Notes under the pieces: model-generated
Seen by the model: the letters and a program-made list of their open reading frames with translations, nothing else
What the model was told of the DNA's origin: nothing
The model's database searches: none
Program-made: the position numbers and the translations under genes
NCBI RefSeq assembly: GCF_019510245.1
Contig: NZ_JAEKKT010000127.1
Location: 62,001 to 126,000, forward strand
Direction of reading: 5' to 3'
DNA length: 64,000 bases
Origin: Streptomyces sp.
GTDB lineage: Bacteria; Actinomycetota; Actinomycetes; Streptomycetales; Streptomycetaceae
Shown here: in pieces, positions 26,639 to 37,017 of the stretch
How positions within the stretch are numbered: the first letter of the stretch is position 1
Layout of the letters: each line of letters begins with the position of its first letter

Positions 26639-28190
26639 GCTGGTACTCCGGGAAGTTCCCCGGCAGCCGCTCCCCCGCCGGCCCCTGGGTCACCGCCCGC
26701 ACCAGCAGCTCCCCGCCGACGAAGGCGCCCCGCCAGGACGCGCCGAAGCCGCCGAAGAGCTCGTCGCGGTCGCCGCGAGACCGTGGCCTGCCGTGGCCGA
26801 TCTTGAAGGCGCGGATCTGCGGGGCCAGGCGCGCGAAGGTGGCCTCGTCGTCGGTGGAGAGGGTGGCGACCAGTGCACCGTTGGAGGCGTTCATGGCGGC
26901 CAGCAGTTCGGCCTCGGTGTCGACCAGGACGATCGTGTCGACCGGGCCGAAGGGTTCCGCGTGGTGGAGCGGTGAGGAGGGGGGAGGGTTGAGGAGGGTG
27001 ACGGGGTGGACGTACGACGACGTGTCCTGGCCGGGCAGGAAGCGCGCGTCGGCCGGGCTGCCGCGGTGCAGCGGGACGGCGCCCCGGTCGACGGCCTCGG
27101 CCACCTGGTCGGTCAGGTCCTTGGCCTTCGCCGCGTTGATCAACGGGCCGAAGTCCAGCTCGGGCGGCGGGTCGGCGGGGTCGGCGACGGCGAGGGGGTG
27201 GCCGATCCGGAGCCGGCGCACCGCCGGGAGGTAGACCGTGAGGAACTCGTCGAACAGCTCGCGCTGGACGACGAAGCGCGGATAGGCGGTGCAGCGCTGT
27301 TTGCCGTAGTCGAAGAGCTTGGGGACGACGGCGGTGAACGCGGCCCAGTCGGTGAAGTCCCAGATGCCCCAGGTGTTGAGTCCCTCCTGTTCGAGTACGT
27401 GCCGCTTGCCGAGGTCGGTGACGGCCGTGGCCACCGCCGCCCCCGTGTCCCGGCCGCCGACGAAGGAGACGCAGCCGATCTCGGGCGCCCGCACAAGCGC
27501 CTCCGACAGCTCGCCCCCGCTGCCGCTGAGCAGTGTCACCGGCAGGCCCTCGCGGGCGGCCAGCGCGCAGGCCAGGGTGAGACAGGCGACCCCGCCGTCG
27601 GTCGGCGTCTTCGCCACCACCGCGTTGCCCGCCAGGGCCTGGACCAGTACCGCGTGAACGAGCACGCTCATCGGGTAGTTCCAGCTGGCGATGTTGGACA
27701 CCGGCCCGTCCAGCGGACCGCGCCCGGCGAGCATCGGCCCGATCCCGTCGACGTACCAGCGCACCCCGTCGATCGCGCGGTCCACGTCCGCCTGGGCCAG
27801 CCGCCAGGGTTTGCCGATCTCCCAGACGAGCAGCAGGGCGAGGAGTTCGCGGTGTTCCGTCAGGGCGTCCAGGGTGGCCGCCACCCTGGCCCGGCGTTCC
27901 TCCAGCGGTATGTGGCGCCAGGCGCGGTGCTGGTCGAGGCAGGCGCGGACGGCCCTGCGCGCGGTGGCGCGGTCGAGGCGGGGCGCGCCGGCGATCGGGC
28001 TGCCGTCGACGGGACTGGTGGCCGGCAGCGGGCGGCCGTCGGGCTGCCAGCCGGCGGCCCAGAGGTTGAGGACACGGTCGTCGCGGAAGGCTTCGGGGGC
28101 GAGGTCGACACAGCGCGCCCAGGCGTCGTGCCAGCCGGTGCCGGGCTTCTGGACCAGAGGGGCCGAAGGAGCCGGAGAGTCGAGGGCCAT
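26628..28190 (-). CDS. Aldehyde dehydrogenase superfamily protein
   Basis: A 520-residue NAD(P)-dependent aldehyde dehydrogenase. It shows the cofactor loop (SFVGGRDTGAAV), a glutamate in LEQEGLNTWG where family members read ELGGK, and the nucleophilic cysteine in YGKQRCTAYPR. It is the third gene of a leftward unit with sucC- and sucD-like genes, 3 bp after sucD. Acylating oxidation of a short aldehyde such as glyoxylate or a semialdehyde to the acyl-CoA handled by the synthetase is a reasonable guess from context. The substrate is not shown by sequence. Confidence 0.85.
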   Translation of the reverse strand: MALDSPAPSAPLVQKPGTGWHDAWARCVDLAPEAFRDDRVLNLWAAGWQPDGRPLPATSPVDGSPIAGAPRLDRATARRAVRACLDQHRAWRHIPLEERRARVAATLDALTEHRELLALLLVWEIGKPWRLAQADVDRAIDGVRWYVDGIGPMLAGRGPLDGPVSNIASWNYPMSVLVHAVLVQALAGNAVVAKTPTDGGVACLTLACALAAREGLPVTLLSGSGGELSEALVRAPEIGCVSFVGGRDTGAAVATAVTDLGKRHVLEQEGLNTWGIWDFTDWAAFTAVVPKLFDYGKQRCTAYPRFVVQRELFDEFLTVYLPAVRRLRIGHPLAVADPADPPPELDFGPLINAAKAKDLTDQVAEAVDRGAVPLHRGSPADARFLPGQDTSSYVHPVTLLNPPPSSPLHHAEPFGPVDTIVLVDTEAELLAAMNASNGALVATLSTDDEATFARLAPQIRAFKIGHGRPRSRGDRDELFGGFGASWRGAFVGGELLVRAVTQGPAGERLPGNFPEYQLMP

Positions 28191-28193
28191 CGC

Positions 28194-29123
28194 TCAGCTC
28201 CCTTCCGGCTGACGGGTGTCGAGCAGCTCCAGGACCAGCCCCGCGGTCTCGGTCGGCGTGCTCCCCACCCGCACCCCGGCCGCCTCCAGCGCCTCCCGCT
28301 TGGCCCGCGCGGTGCCGGCCGAACCGGAGACGATGGCGCCCGCGTGGCCCATGGTGCGGCCCTCGGGCGCGGTGAACCCGGCGATGTAGCCGACGACGGG
28401 CTTGGTGACGTGGTCCCGGACGTAGGCGGCGGCCCGCTCCTCCGCGTCGCCGCCGATCTCCCCGATGAGGACGACGAGTTCGGTGTCGGGGTCCTCCTCG
28501 AAGGCGGCCAGGCAGTCGATGTGGCTGGTCCCGACGACGGGGTCGCCGCCGATGCCCACGCAGGTGGAGAACCCGATGTCCCGCAGCTCGTACATGAGTT
28601 GGTAGGTCAGCGTGCCCGACTTGGAGACGAGGCCGATACGGCCGGGCTTGGTGATGTCGGCGGGGATGATGCCGGCGTTGGACTGGCCGGGCGTGATCAG
28701 GCCGGGGCAGTTGGGCCCGATGATCCGGGTGCCGGTCCGCCTGGCGTACGACGTGAAGGCCACCGAGTCGTGGACCGGGATGCCCTCGGTGATCACCACC
28801 GCGAGGCCGATGCCGGCGTCGGCCGCCTCCAGCACCGCGGCCCTGGCGAAGGCGGGCGGCACGAAGACGACGGTGACGTCGGCGCCGGTCGCCGCCATGC
28901 CCTCGGCGACCGTGCCGAAGACCGGGACGGCAATGGGGGTACCTCCCAGGCCGTTCAGGCACTGGGGGACGTCGAAGTCGACGGTACGGCCGGCCTTGCG
29001 CGGGTTGACCCCGCCGACGACGTCGGTCCCGGCGGCGAGCATCCGCCGGGTGTGCTTCATGCCCTCGCCGCCGGTCATGCCCTGGACGAGGACCTTGCTC
29101 TCCTTGGTGAGGTAGATCGCCAT
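28194..29123 (-). CDS. sucD: Succinyl-CoA-synthetase-type alpha subunit
   Basis: A 309-residue CoA-binding subunit. It begins [20 protein letters not shown], has the CoA region [14 protein letters not shown], the glycine-rich [16 protein letters not shown], and the phospho-histidine in [11 protein letters not shown]. With the beta subunit it interconverts a carboxylate plus CoA and NTP with acyl-CoA, NDP and phosphate. The chromosome must hold a housekeeping copy elsewhere, so this one may serve a dedicated acid such as oxalate or a related dicarboxylate. It lies between sucC and the dehydrogenase, spaced 11 and 3 bp. Confidence 0.92.
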   Translation of the reverse strand: MAIYLTKESKVLVQGMTGGEGMKHTRRMLAAGTDVVGGVNPRKAGRTVDFDVPQCLNGLGGTPIAVPVFGTVAEGMAATGADVTVVFVPPAFARAAVLEAADAGIGLAVVITEGIPVHDSVAFTSYARRTGTRIIGPNCPGLITPGQSNAGIIPADITKPGRIGLVSKSGTLTYQLMYELRDIGFSTCVGIGGDPVVGTSHIDCLAAFEEDPDTELVVLIGEIGGDAEERAAAYVRDHVTKPVVGYIAGFTAPEGRTMGHAGAIVSGSAGTARAKREALEAAGVRVGSTPTETAGLVLELLDTRQPEGS

Positions 29124-29134
29124 GACAGGACTCC

Positions 29135-30265
29135 TCAGGCGGTGGCGGCGAGTTCGGCGGCGCGGCGGGCGGCGCCGTCCATGGTGGTGGCCTGTTCGAC
29201 CAGGGGGTGCGCGCGGCCGTCGAGGATCGCCCGGCCGCGGGCCGCGTTGTTGCCGTCGAGGCGGACCACCAGCGGTCTGGTCAGCCGGACGGTCTCCAGG
29301 GCCTGGACGATGCCGTCGGCGACCGCGTCGCACGCGGTGATCCCGCCGAAGACGTTGACGAAGACCGACTTCACCGACGGGTCGGAGAGGATCACCGACA
29401 GTCCGTCGGCCATGATCCGGGCGGATGCCCCGCCGCCGATGTCCAGGAAGTTGGCGGGCCGTGCGCCGCAGCCGGCCACCACGTCCAGGGTGGACATCAC
29501 CAGGCCCGCGCCGTTGCCGATGATGCCGACCTCGCCGTCGAGCTTGACGTAGTTGAGTCCCTTCGCGGCGGCCGTCGCCTCCAGCGGGTCGTGGTACTCA
29601 CCCGCCTCCGCGCCCCAACGGGCCTGCCTGAAGCGGGCGTTGCCGTCGAGGGTGACCTTGCCGTCGAGCGCCAGGATCCGTCCCTCCGTGGTGCGCACGA
29701 GCGGGTTCACCTCGACGAGCAGCGCGTCCTCGCGGACCAGTACCTGCCAGAGCCGTACCAGGACGTCGACGGTCTGCGGCGGCAGTCCGGCGGCCGCGGC
29801 GATCTCCTGGGCCTTGGCGGAGGTGACGCCGGCCGCGGGGTCGACGGGCACCCGTGCCACCGCCTCCGGCCGGGTGGCGGCCACCTCCTCGATCTCCGTG
29901 CCGCCCTCGGCGGAGGCGATCGCGAGGAAGCCGCCGGCCGCCCGGTCGAGGACGTAGGAGACGTAGAACTCGCTGTCGACGTCCACGGGTTGGGCGAGCA
30001 TCACCTTGCCGACCGGGTGCCCCTTGATGTCCATGCCGAGGATCTGACGTGCCGTGAGTTCCGCCGCGGCCGGGTCGGCGGCGAGCTTCACGCCGCCCGC
30101 CTTGCCCCGGCCGCCGGTCTTCACCTGTGCTTTCACGACGACCCTGCCGCCGAGCCGGCGGGCGATCTCCCGGGCCTCCTTGGGCGAGTCGGTGACCTCG
30201 GCCCTCGGCACCACGATGCCGTGATCTTCGAAGAGTTCCCTTGCCTGGTGTTCGTACAGGTCCAT
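29135..30265 (-). CDS. sucC: Succinyl-CoA-synthetase-type beta subunit
   Basis: A 376-residue ATP-grasp subunit. It starts [20 protein letters not shown] and shows the nucleotide-binding stretch [41 protein letters not shown] and [12 protein letters not shown] complete the family pattern. The ATG at 30265 follows GGGAG. It is the first gene of the leftward unit and diverges from the ThDP-enzyme operon across a 144-bp region with the CATACAGT/ACTGTATG dyad, so both units are likely controlled together. Confidence 0.92.
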   Translation of the reverse strand: MDLYEHQARELFEDHGIVVPRAEVTDSPKEAREIARRLGGRVVVKAQVKTGGRGKAGGVKLAADPAAAELTARQILGMDIKGHPVGKVMLAQPVDVDSEFYVSYVLDRAAGGFLAIASAEGGTEIEEVAATRPEAVARVPVDPAAGVTSAKAQEIAAAAGLPPQTVDVLVRLWQVLVREDALLVEVNPLVRTTEGRILALDGKVTLDGNARFRQARWGAEAGEYHDPLEATAAAKGLNYVKLDGEVGIIGNGAGLVMSTLDVVAGCGARPANFLDIGGGASARIMADGLSVILSDPSVKSVFVNVFGGITACDAVADGIVQALETVRLTRPLVVRLDGNNAARGRAILDGRAHPLVEQATTMDGAARRAAELAATA

Positions 30266-30334
30266 TTCGGCTCCCGTCTTGAAAGTGCCGCACGCCCCCT
30301 GGACACCACCCACCGGATGCGGGATAACAAGGTT

Positions 30335-30362
30335 CATACAGTATTCGTCGACTGTATGCAAT
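30335..30362. promoter_or_regulatory. Putative GntR-type operator (site 1) in the divergent oxalate-locus promoter
   Basis: CATACAGT at 30335-30342 and ACTGTATG at 30351-30358 are perfect 8-bp inverted repeats with an 8-base spacer. Inside lies TTCGTCGAC (30344-30352). Reading on, ACTGTATGCAAT resembles ACTGTAGACAAT at 48193. Similar elements precede the GntR gene itself and the reductase/formate dehydrogenase operon, so the site is a good candidate for the FCD-GntR protein encoded at 44729. Confidence 0.65.
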
Positions 30363-30409
30363 GTACCGCGAGAGCCTTCCAACCCCCTACGAAGGGACAG
30401 GACTTCGCC

Positions 30410-32092
30410 ATGCCCGACGACACCCAGGACGTGATTTCCGGTGGTCATCTCGTTGCCAAGGCGCTGAAGGCCGAGGGGGTCGACCGCATCTACACGCTGT
30501 GCGGCGGCCACATCATCGACATCTACGACGGCTGCGTCGACGAGGGCATAGAAGTCGTCGACGTTCGCCACGAGCAGGTGGCAGCGCACGCCGCCGACGG
30601 CTACGCGCGCATCACCGGCAGGCCGGGCTGCGCGGTAGTCACCGCCGGGCCGGGTACGACCGACGCCGTCACAGGGGTCGCCAACGCCTTCCGCGCGGAG
30701 TCCCCGATGCTGCTGATCGGCGGCCAGGGGGCGCTCACCCAGCACAAGATGGGGTCCCTGCAGGACCTGCCGCACGTCGACATGATGACGCCGATCACCA
30801 AGTTCGCGGCGGCCGTCCCGGACACCGCCCGCGCCGCCGACATGGTCTCCATGGCGTTCCGCGAGTGCTACCACGGCGCGCCCGGCCCCTCGTTCCTGGA
30901 GATACCCCGCGACGTCCTCGACGCCAAGGTCCCGGCCGCACAGGCCCGCATCCCCAAGGCCGGCGCCTACCGGGCCTCGACCCGGTCGGCCGGCGACCCC
31001 GAGGCGATCGAGAAGCTCGCCGACCTGCTCGTGCACGCGGAGAAGCCGGCCATCCTGCTCGGCAGCCAGGTCTGGACGACCCGCGGCACAGCGGACGCCA
31101 TCGAGCTGGTACGGACCCTCAACATCCCGGCGTACATGAACGGCGCGGGACGCGGCACCCTGCCGCCCGGCGACCCGCACCACTTCCAGCTCTCCCGCCG
31201 GTACGCGTTCTCCAACGCCGACGTCATCGTGATCGTCGGCACGCCCTTCGACTTCCGCATGGGCTACGGCAAGCGCCTCTCCCCCACCGCGACCGTCGTC
31301 CAGATCGACCTCGACTACCGCACGGTCGGCAAGAACCGGGACATCGACCTCGGGATCGTCGGGGACGCGGGGCTCGTCCTGAAGTCCGTGACCGAGGCCG
31401 CTTCCGGACGCGTCGACGGCGGAGCCTCCAAGCGCAAGGAGTGGCTCGACGAGCTGCGCGCCGCCGAGCAGACCGCGCTGGAGAAGCGGCTGCCGAGCCT
31501 CACGTCGAACGCCTCGCCCATCCACCCGTACCGCCTGGTCAGCGAGATCAACGACTTCCTCACCGAGGACTCGATCTACATCGGCGACGGCGGCGACATC
31601 GTCACCTTCTCCGGGCAGGTCGTGCAGCCCAAGTCACCGGGCCACTGGATGGACCCGGGCCCGCTCGGCACCCTCGGTGTCGGCGTCCCCTTCGTGCTCG
31701 CCGCCAAGCAGGCCCGCCCCGACAAGGAGGTGGTCGCCCTCTTCGGCGCCGGCGCCTTCTCGCTCACCGGCTGGGACTTCGAGACCCTGGTCCGCTACGA
31801 CCTCCCCTTCGTCGGGATCGTCGGCAACAACTCCTCGATGAACCAGATCCGTTACGGCCAGGCCGCCAAGTACGGCAAGGAGCGCGAGCGGGTCGGCAAC
31901 ACCCTCGGCGACGTCCACTACGACAAGTTCGCCCAGATGCTGGGCGGTTACGGCGAGGAGGTCCGCGACCCCGCGGACATCGGCCCCGCGCTGCGCCGGG
32001 CCCGCGAGTCGGGCAGGCCGTCGCTGATCAACGTCTGGGTCGACCCGGACGCGTACGCCCCCGGAACCATGAACCAGACCATGTACAAGTGA
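30410..32092 (+). CDS. ThDP-dependent decarboxylase-type enzyme (oxalyl-CoA decarboxylase role by context)
   Basis: A 560-residue three-domain ThDP enzyme of the acetolactate-synthase/oxalyl-CoA-decarboxylase superfamily. The PYR-domain glutamate is in [19 protein letters not shown], followed by [15 protein letters not shown]. The PP domain has [11 protein letters not shown] and the Asn pair in [10 protein letters not shown]. In the second cofactor motif the usual GDG/GDS is GAGAF, so the Mg-binding Asp is absent. It also lacks the GDYEE segment of Oxalobacter-type Oxc. It sits 12 bp upstream of a clear formyl-CoA transferase, so decarboxylation of oxalyl-CoA to formyl-CoA is inferred from position. 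Confidence 0.8.
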   Translation: MPDDTQDVISGGHLVAKALKAEGVDRIYTLCGGHIIDIYDGCVDEGIEVVDVRHEQVAAHAADGYARITGRPGCAVVTAGPGTTDAVTGVANAFRAESPMLLIGGQGALTQHKMGSLQDLPHVDMMTPITKFAAAVPDTARAADMVSMAFRECYHGAPGPSFLEIPRDVLDAKVPAAQARIPKAGAYRASTRSAGDPEAIEKLADLLVHAEKPAILLGSQVWTTRGTADAIELVRTLNIPAYMNGAGRGTLPPGDPHHFQLSRRYAFSNADVIVIVGTPFDFRMGYGKRLSPTATVVQIDLDYRTVGKNRDIDLGIVGDAGLVLKSVTEAASGRVDGGASKRKEWLDELRAAEQTALEKRLPSLTSNASPIHPYRLVSEINDFLTEDSIYIGDGGDIVTFSGQVVQPKSPGHWMDPGPLGTLGVGVPFVLAAKQARPDKEVVALFGAGAFSLTGWDFETLVRYDLPFVGIVGNNSSMNQIRYGQAAKYGKERERVGNTLGDVHYDKFAQMLGGYGEEVRDPADIGPALRRARESGRPSLINVWVDPDAYAPGTMNQTMYK

Positions 32093-32104
32093 GGTGGAAC
32101 GCCC

Positions 32105-33337
32105 ATGACCGCCAAGGCACTTGAGGGCATTCGCGTCCTCGACATGACCCACGTCCAGTCGGGACCCTCCGCCACCCAGCTTCTCGCCTGGCTCGGCGCG
32201 GACGTGGTCAAGCTGGAGGCGCCGACCGGTGACATCACGCGCAAGCAGCTGCGCGACCTCCCGGACGTCGACTCCCTCTACTTCACGATGCTCAACTGCA
32301 ACAAGCGGAGCATCACCCTCAACACCAAGACCGAGCGCGGCAAGGAACTCCTGACCGAGCTGATCCGGCGCTCGGACGTGATGGTGGAGAACTTCGGTCC
32401 CGGCGCGGTCGACCGGATGGGGTTCACCTGGGACCGCATCAAGGAGATCAACCCCAGGATCGTCTACGCCTCCATCAAGGGGTTCGGGGACGGCCCGTAC
32501 ACCGGCTTCAAGGCGTACGAGGTGGTCGCCCAGGCGATGGGCGGGTCGATGGCCACCACCGGCTTCGAGGACGGGCCGCCGCTGGCCACGGGCGCGCAGA
32601 TCGGTGACTCCGGCACCGGAGTGCATACAGTAGCCGGAATACTGGCGGCACTCTTCCAGCGGGAGCGCACCGGCCGCGGCCAGCGCGTCAACGTCGCCAT
32701 GCAGCACGCCGTGCTCAACCTCTGCCGGGTCAAGCTCCGCGACCAGCAGCGGCTCACCCACGGCCGGCTCGCCGAGTACCCCAACGAGGACTTCGGCGAC
32801 GAGGTGCCCCGCTCCGGCAACGCCTCCGGCGGCGGCCAGCCCGGCTGGGCGGTCAAGTGCGCGCCGGGCGGCCCGAACGACTACGTGTACGTCATCGTGC
32901 AGCCCGTCGGCTGGCAGCCGATCACCCGGCTGATCGGCCGGCCCGAGCTCGCGGACGACCCCGAGTGGGCGACCCCGGAGTCCCGCCTGCCCAAGCTCAA
33001 CAAGATGTTCCAGCTGATCGAGGAATGGTCCTCGACGCTCCCCAAGTGGGAGGTACTGGAGAAGCTCAACGCGCACAACATCCCGTGCGGGCCGATCCTC
33101 TCCACCAAGGAGATCATCGAGGACGAGTCGCTGGTCGCCAACGAGATGGTGGTCACCGTCCCGCACCCCGAGCGCGGCGAGTTCGTCACCGTCGGCAGCC
33201 CGCTCAAGCTCTCCGACTCCCCTGTCGACGTCACCAGCTCGCCGCTGCTCGGCGAGCACAACGAAGCGGTCTACATCGGCGAACTCGGTCTCGGCGACGA
33301 GGAGTTGCGCCTGCTCAAGTCGGACGGGGTGATCTGA
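32105..33337 (+). CDS. frc: Formyl-CoA:oxalate CoA-transferase (class III CoA-transferase)
   Basis: A 410-residue family III CoA-transferase that closely follows Oxalobacter and E. coli Frc. It has [41 protein letters not shown], the catalytic Asp at residue 168 in [39 protein letters not shown] and [11 protein letters not shown]. It moves CoA from formyl-CoA to oxalate, giving oxalyl-CoA for decarboxylation and releasing formate. This anchors the whole locus to oxalate catabolism. The ATG at 32105 follows GAGGTGGAA. Confidence 0.93.
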   Translation: MTAKALEGIRVLDMTHVQSGPSATQLLAWLGADVVKLEAPTGDITRKQLRDLPDVDSLYFTMLNCNKRSITLNTKTERGKELLTELIRRSDVMVENFGPGAVDRMGFTWDRIKEINPRIVYASIKGFGDGPYTGFKAYEVVAQAMGGSMATTGFEDGPPLATGAQIGDSGTGVHTVAGILAALFQRERTGRGQRVNVAMQHAVLNLCRVKLRDQQRLTHGRLAEYPNEDFGDEVPRSGNASGGGQPGWAVKCAPGGPNDYVYVIVQPVGWQPITRLIGRPELADDPEWATPESRLPKLNKMFQLIEEWSSTLPKWEVLEKLNAHNIPCGPILSTKEIIEDESLVANEMVVTVPHPERGEFVTVGSPLKLSDSPVDVTSSPLLGEHNEAVYIGELGLGDEELRLLKSDGVI

Positions 33338-33338
33338 G

Positions 33339-35501
33339 ATGATGGCAGAGGACCGGGAGCTGCGGGTCCGCGAGCTCCTCGACTCCGTGCACGCGGCGGG
33401 CCGTACGGCGCTCACCGCGCCGGAAGGCAAGGTGGTCGCCGACGCGTACGGGATCGCCGTACCGGGCGAGGAGCTGGCCACCGACGTCGACGAGGCGGTG
33501 GCGTACGCGGCACGCTTCGGCGGACCGGTCGTCATGAAGATCGTGTCGCCGGACATCCTGCACAAGACCGACGCGGGCGGGGTCGTCGTCGGGGTGGCGG
33601 GCGCGGCGGACGTGCGGGCGGCCTTCCACCGGATCGTCGGGAACGCGAAGGCCTACGACGCCGGTGCGCGCATCGAGGGCGTCCAGGTCCAGGAGTTGCT
33701 GCCGAAGGGCACGGAGGTGATCGTCGGCGCGGTCACCGACCCGACCTTCGGCAAGGTCGTCGCCTTCGGCCTCGGCGGGGTGCTGGTCGAGGTGCTGAAG
33801 GACGTGACCTTCCGGCTCGCGCCGGTCACCGCCGACGAGGCGCTGTCGATGCTCGACTCCATCGAGGCGGCCGAGGTGCTGCGCGGGGTGCGCGGGCAGG
33901 CCGGGGTGGACCGGTGGGCGGTCGCCGAGCAGATCCGCCGGGTCTCCCAACTGGTCGCGGACTTCCCGGAGATCGCCGAGGTGGACCTCAACCCGGTGAT
34001 CGCGACCGCGGAGGGCGCGGTCGCCGCGGACATCAGGATCATCCTGGCCGAGAAGCAGCCTGTGGCGCGCAGGAAGTACTCGCGCGAGGAGATCCTCACC
34101 TCCATGCGCCGACTGATGCAGCCCCGCTCCGTCGCCGTGATCGGTGCCTCCAACGAGCAGGGCAAGATCGGCAACTCGGTGATGCGCAACCTCGTGGACG
34201 GCGGCTTCGCCGGGGAGATCCATCCGGTGAACCCCAAGGCCGATGACATTCTGGGCCGCAAGGCGTACAAGAGTGTCACGGACGTTCCCGGTGAGGTGGA
34301 TGTGGCCGTCTTCGCCATTCCAGCGAAGTTCGTGGCAGCCGCGCTGGAGGAGGTGGGACGGAAGAAGATCCCCAACGCCGTCCTGATCCCGTCCGGTTTC
34401 GCGGAGACCGGCGAGGACGAGCTCCAGGCGGAGATCGTCGCCATCGGCGAGCGCCACGGCATCCGCCTCCTCGGCCCGAACATCTACGGCTACTACTCCA
34501 CCTGGCAGGACCTGTGCGCCACGTTCTGCACGCCGTACGACGTGAAGGGCGGCGTGGCCCTGACGTCCCAGTCGGGCGGGATCGGCATGGCGATCCTCGG
34601 CTTCGCGCGCACCACCAAGACGGGGGTGTCGGCGATCGTCGGCCTCGGCAACAAGTCGGACCTGGACGAGGACGACCTGCTGACCTGGTTCGGTGAGGAC
34701 CCGCACACCGAGTGCATCGCGATGCACCTGGAGGACCTGAAGGACGGCCGCGCCTTCGTGGAGGCCGCGCGGGCGACCGTACCGAGGAAGCCGGTCGTGG
34801 TCCTCAAGGCGGGCCGTACCGCGGCCGGCGCCAGGGCGGCAGGTTCGCACACCGGCGCGCTCGCGGGCGACGACGCGGTGTACGACGACATCCTGCGTCA
34901 GGCGGGCGTCATCCGGGCGCCGGGCCTCAACGACATGCTGGAGTACGCGCGCGGACTGCCGGTGCTGCCGCCCCCGCAGGGCGACAACGTCGTGATCATC
35001 ACCGGCGCGGGCGGCAGCGGTGTCCTGCTGTCCGACGCGATCACGGACAACGGACTGACCCTGATGGAGATCCCGCCGGACCTGGACGAGGCGTTCCGCC
35101 GCTTCATCCCGCCCTTCGGCGCCGCCGGCAACCCGGTGGACATCACGGGCGGCGAGCCGCCGTCGACGTACGAGGCGACGATCCGGCTGGGGCTCGAGGA
35201 CCCGCGCATCCACGCGCTCGTCCTCGGTTACTGGCACACCATCGTCACCCCGCCGATGGTGTTCGCGGAGCTGACCGCGCGAGTGGTCGCGGAGTTCCGG
35301 GAGCGGGGCATCGAGAAGCCGGTCGTCGCCTCGCTCGCGGGGGACGTCGAGGTCGAGGAGGCCTGCCAGTACCTGTACGAGCGGGGGGTCGTGGCCTACC
35401 CGTACACGACCGAACGGCCGGTGGCCGTGCTCGGCGCCAAGTACCGCTGGGCGCGGGCGGCGGGGCTGCTGGGGGACCGACTGTCGGGGGGCGGGTCATG
35501 A
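33339..35501 (+). CDS. ADP-forming acyl-CoA ligase (acetate-CoA ligase family), beta-alpha order
   Basis: A 720-residue NDP-forming acyl-CoA synthetase. The ATP-grasp half comes first (about residues 15-235, with VVMKIVSPDILHKTDAGGVV and EVDLNPVI). The CoA-binding half follows (from about 260: SVAVIGASNEQGKIGNSV), then the ligase domain with phospho-His in GSHTGALAGDD. Many homologues have the halves in the opposite order. It reversibly couples an acyl-CoA to ADP phosphorylation. Placed one base after frc, it may activate oxalate, formate or acetate directly, supplying or salvaging CoA esters. A GC hairpin follows the stop. Confidence 0.88.
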   Translation: MMAEDRELRVRELLDSVHAAGRTALTAPEGKVVADAYGIAVPGEELATDVDEAVAYAARFGGPVVMKIVSPDILHKTDAGGVVVGVAGAADVRAAFHRIVGNAKAYDAGARIEGVQVQELLPKGTEVIVGAVTDPTFGKVVAFGLGGVLVEVLKDVTFRLAPVTADEALSMLDSIEAAEVLRGVRGQAGVDRWAVAEQIRRVSQLVADFPEIAEVDLNPVIATAEGAVAADIRIILAEKQPVARRKYSREEILTSMRRLMQPRSVAVIGASNEQGKIGNSVMRNLVDGGFAGEIHPVNPKADDILGRKAYKSVTDVPGEVDVAVFAIPAKFVAAALEEVGRKKIPNAVLIPSGFAETGEDELQAEIVAIGERHGIRLLGPNIYGYYSTWQDLCATFCTPYDVKGGVALTSQSGGIGMAILGFARTTKTGVSAIVGLGNKSDLDEDDLLTWFGEDPHTECIAMHLEDLKDGRAFVEAARATVPRKPVVVLKAGRTAAGARAAGSHTGALAGDDAVYDDILRQAGVIRAPGLNDMLEYARGLPVLPPPQGDNVVIITGAGGSGVLLSDAITDNGLTLMEIPPDLDEAFRRFIPPFGAAGNPVDITGGEPPSTYEATIRLGLEDPRIHALVLGYWHTIVTPPMVFAELTARVVAEFRERGIEKPVVASLAGDVEVEEACQYLYERGVVAYPYTTERPVAVLGAKYRWARAAGLLGDRLSGGGS

Positions 35502-35627
35502 CGTGACCGAGGAAGGGGCCGGTCGGCGGAGCGCGTCCCCGGCCGGCCCCGGGACCCGTGCGCGCACGAAAGGCATTGGACAGGGGGCGCTGGCCAGAAC
35601 TTTCGACGCAAGGGGTGCTGAGCGAAC

Positions 35628-37016
35628 ATGTCATCCATCGATCTACCGACATCCGTCCCCTTCAGGGAGGTGACGGACCGCAACGGCCGCAGGTACCGGA
35701 TCGGCGAGACCGACGTCGATCTCATGGGCCGGACACGGAAATGGATGGTCGTCCTGCCCTGGGTGGGCATGATGGGCATCAGCTCCGCCGAGTACGCGTT
35801 CACGTCGGCGGAGGACACGCTGCACGAGGCGCACCTGTGGAGCAGCGGGCACATCTTCTGGCTGATGGGCGTCTGGGTGTTCTTCCAGGCGGCCGTGGCC
35901 TTCCCGGCCGGGCAACTGCGGGAGAGCGGACGGCTCCCCGCGCGTACCGCCATGCTGCTCGGCGCGGTGGGCACGCTGCTCGGCTACCTGTCGCTGGCGT
36001 TCGCACCGAACGTGGTCGTCGCCTACCTCGGCTTCGGCATGTGCAGCGGTATCGGCGCCGGCCTCGTCTACGCGACCTGCGTGAACATGGTCGGCAAGTG
36101 GTATCCGGAGCGCAAGGGCGGCAAGACGGGCTTCGTGAACGGCGGTTTCGCCTACGGATCCGTGCCCTTCGTCTTCCTCTTCACCTCGGTGCTCGACCTG
36201 AGCAACTACAGGGTCGTCCTCTCCGCGGTCGGTATCGGGCTGTGCCTGGTGGTGGCGTCGGCCGGCTGGTTCTTCAAGGACCCGCCGAAGAACTGGTGGC
36301 CGCCGCACGTCGATCCGCTGAAGGCGACCCAGGACCCCAAGATACGGCGGGCGTTGGAGAAGAACCCGCCGGCGATCAAGCAGTACACCCCCAAGGAGGC
36401 CGCCCGTACGCCCGTCCTGTGGATGATGTGGTTCTGTCTGCTCTGCACGGCCGGGATCAATATCTTCGGAATCGCCTTCCAGGTGCCGTTCGGCAAGGAC
36501 ATGGGGTTCGCGGGCGGGATCGTCGCCACGGCCATGTCCCTGAAGGCGATCGTCAACGGTACCGGGCGCGGCGTCATCGGCTGGATCTCCGACCGGTACG
36601 GCCGCCGCAACACGCTCATCATCGTGTGCATCGTGCTCGGCACCGCGCAGTTCGGCGTGCTGGTCTCCGGCCAGATGCACAGCATGCCGTTCTTCCTGTT
36701 CTGCTCCATGGTCTCCGGGTTCGGCGGCGGGGCGATCTTCCCGCTCTTCGCGGCCATGACGGCGGACTACTTCGGTGAGAACAACAACGCCACCAACTAC
36801 GGAATGGTCTACAGCTCCAAGCTGATCTCCGGCCTGGTGGGCTCCGGTCTGGGCGCGGTCGTCGTCGGTGAGTGGGACTACCACGGCGCGTTCGTGCTCG
36901 CGGGCTCCGTCGGCCTGGCCTCCGCAGTGCTGGCCCTCTTCCTCAAGGCACCGGGCAGGCCCAACGCCCGGCGCATCGTCCCCAACCCGCATCCGCTCGG
37001 CGAGGAGATGGCGTGA
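35628..37016 (+). CDS. OFA-family MFS transporter (oxalate/formate antiporter type)
   Basis: A 462-residue, 12-helix major-facilitator protein of the oxalate/formate antiporter family. Visible features are a cytoplasmic N-terminus (YRIGETDVDLMGRTRKW), the loop NMVGKWYPERKGGKTG between helices 4 and 5, KDPPKNWWPP before the central loop, and DYFGENNNATNYGMVYS late in the second half. It would import oxalate in exchange for formate or carry a related carboxylate. It lies downstream of the CoA-ligase gene and one base upstream of a close paralogue. Confidence 0.9.
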   Translation: MSSIDLPTSVPFREVTDRNGRRYRIGETDVDLMGRTRKWMVVLPWVGMMGISSAEYAFTSAEDTLHEAHLWSSGHIFWLMGVWVFFQAAVAFPAGQLRESGRLPARTAMLLGAVGTLLGYLSLAFAPNVVVAYLGFGMCSGIGAGLVYATCVNMVGKWYPERKGGKTGFVNGGFAYGSVPFVFLFTSVLDLSNYRVVLSAVGIGLCLVVASAGWFFKDPPKNWWPPHVDPLKATQDPKIRRALEKNPPAIKQYTPKEAARTPVLWMMWFCLLCTAGINIFGIAFQVPFGKDMGFAGGIVATAMSLKAIVNGTGRGVIGWISDRYGRRNTLIIVCIVLGTAQFGVLVSGQMHSMPFFLFCSMVSGFGGGAIFPLFAAMTADYFGENNNATNYGMVYSSKLISGLVGSGLGAVVVGEWDYHGAFVLAGSVGLASAVLALFLKAPGRPNARRIVPNPHPLGEEMA

Positions 37017-37017
37017 C

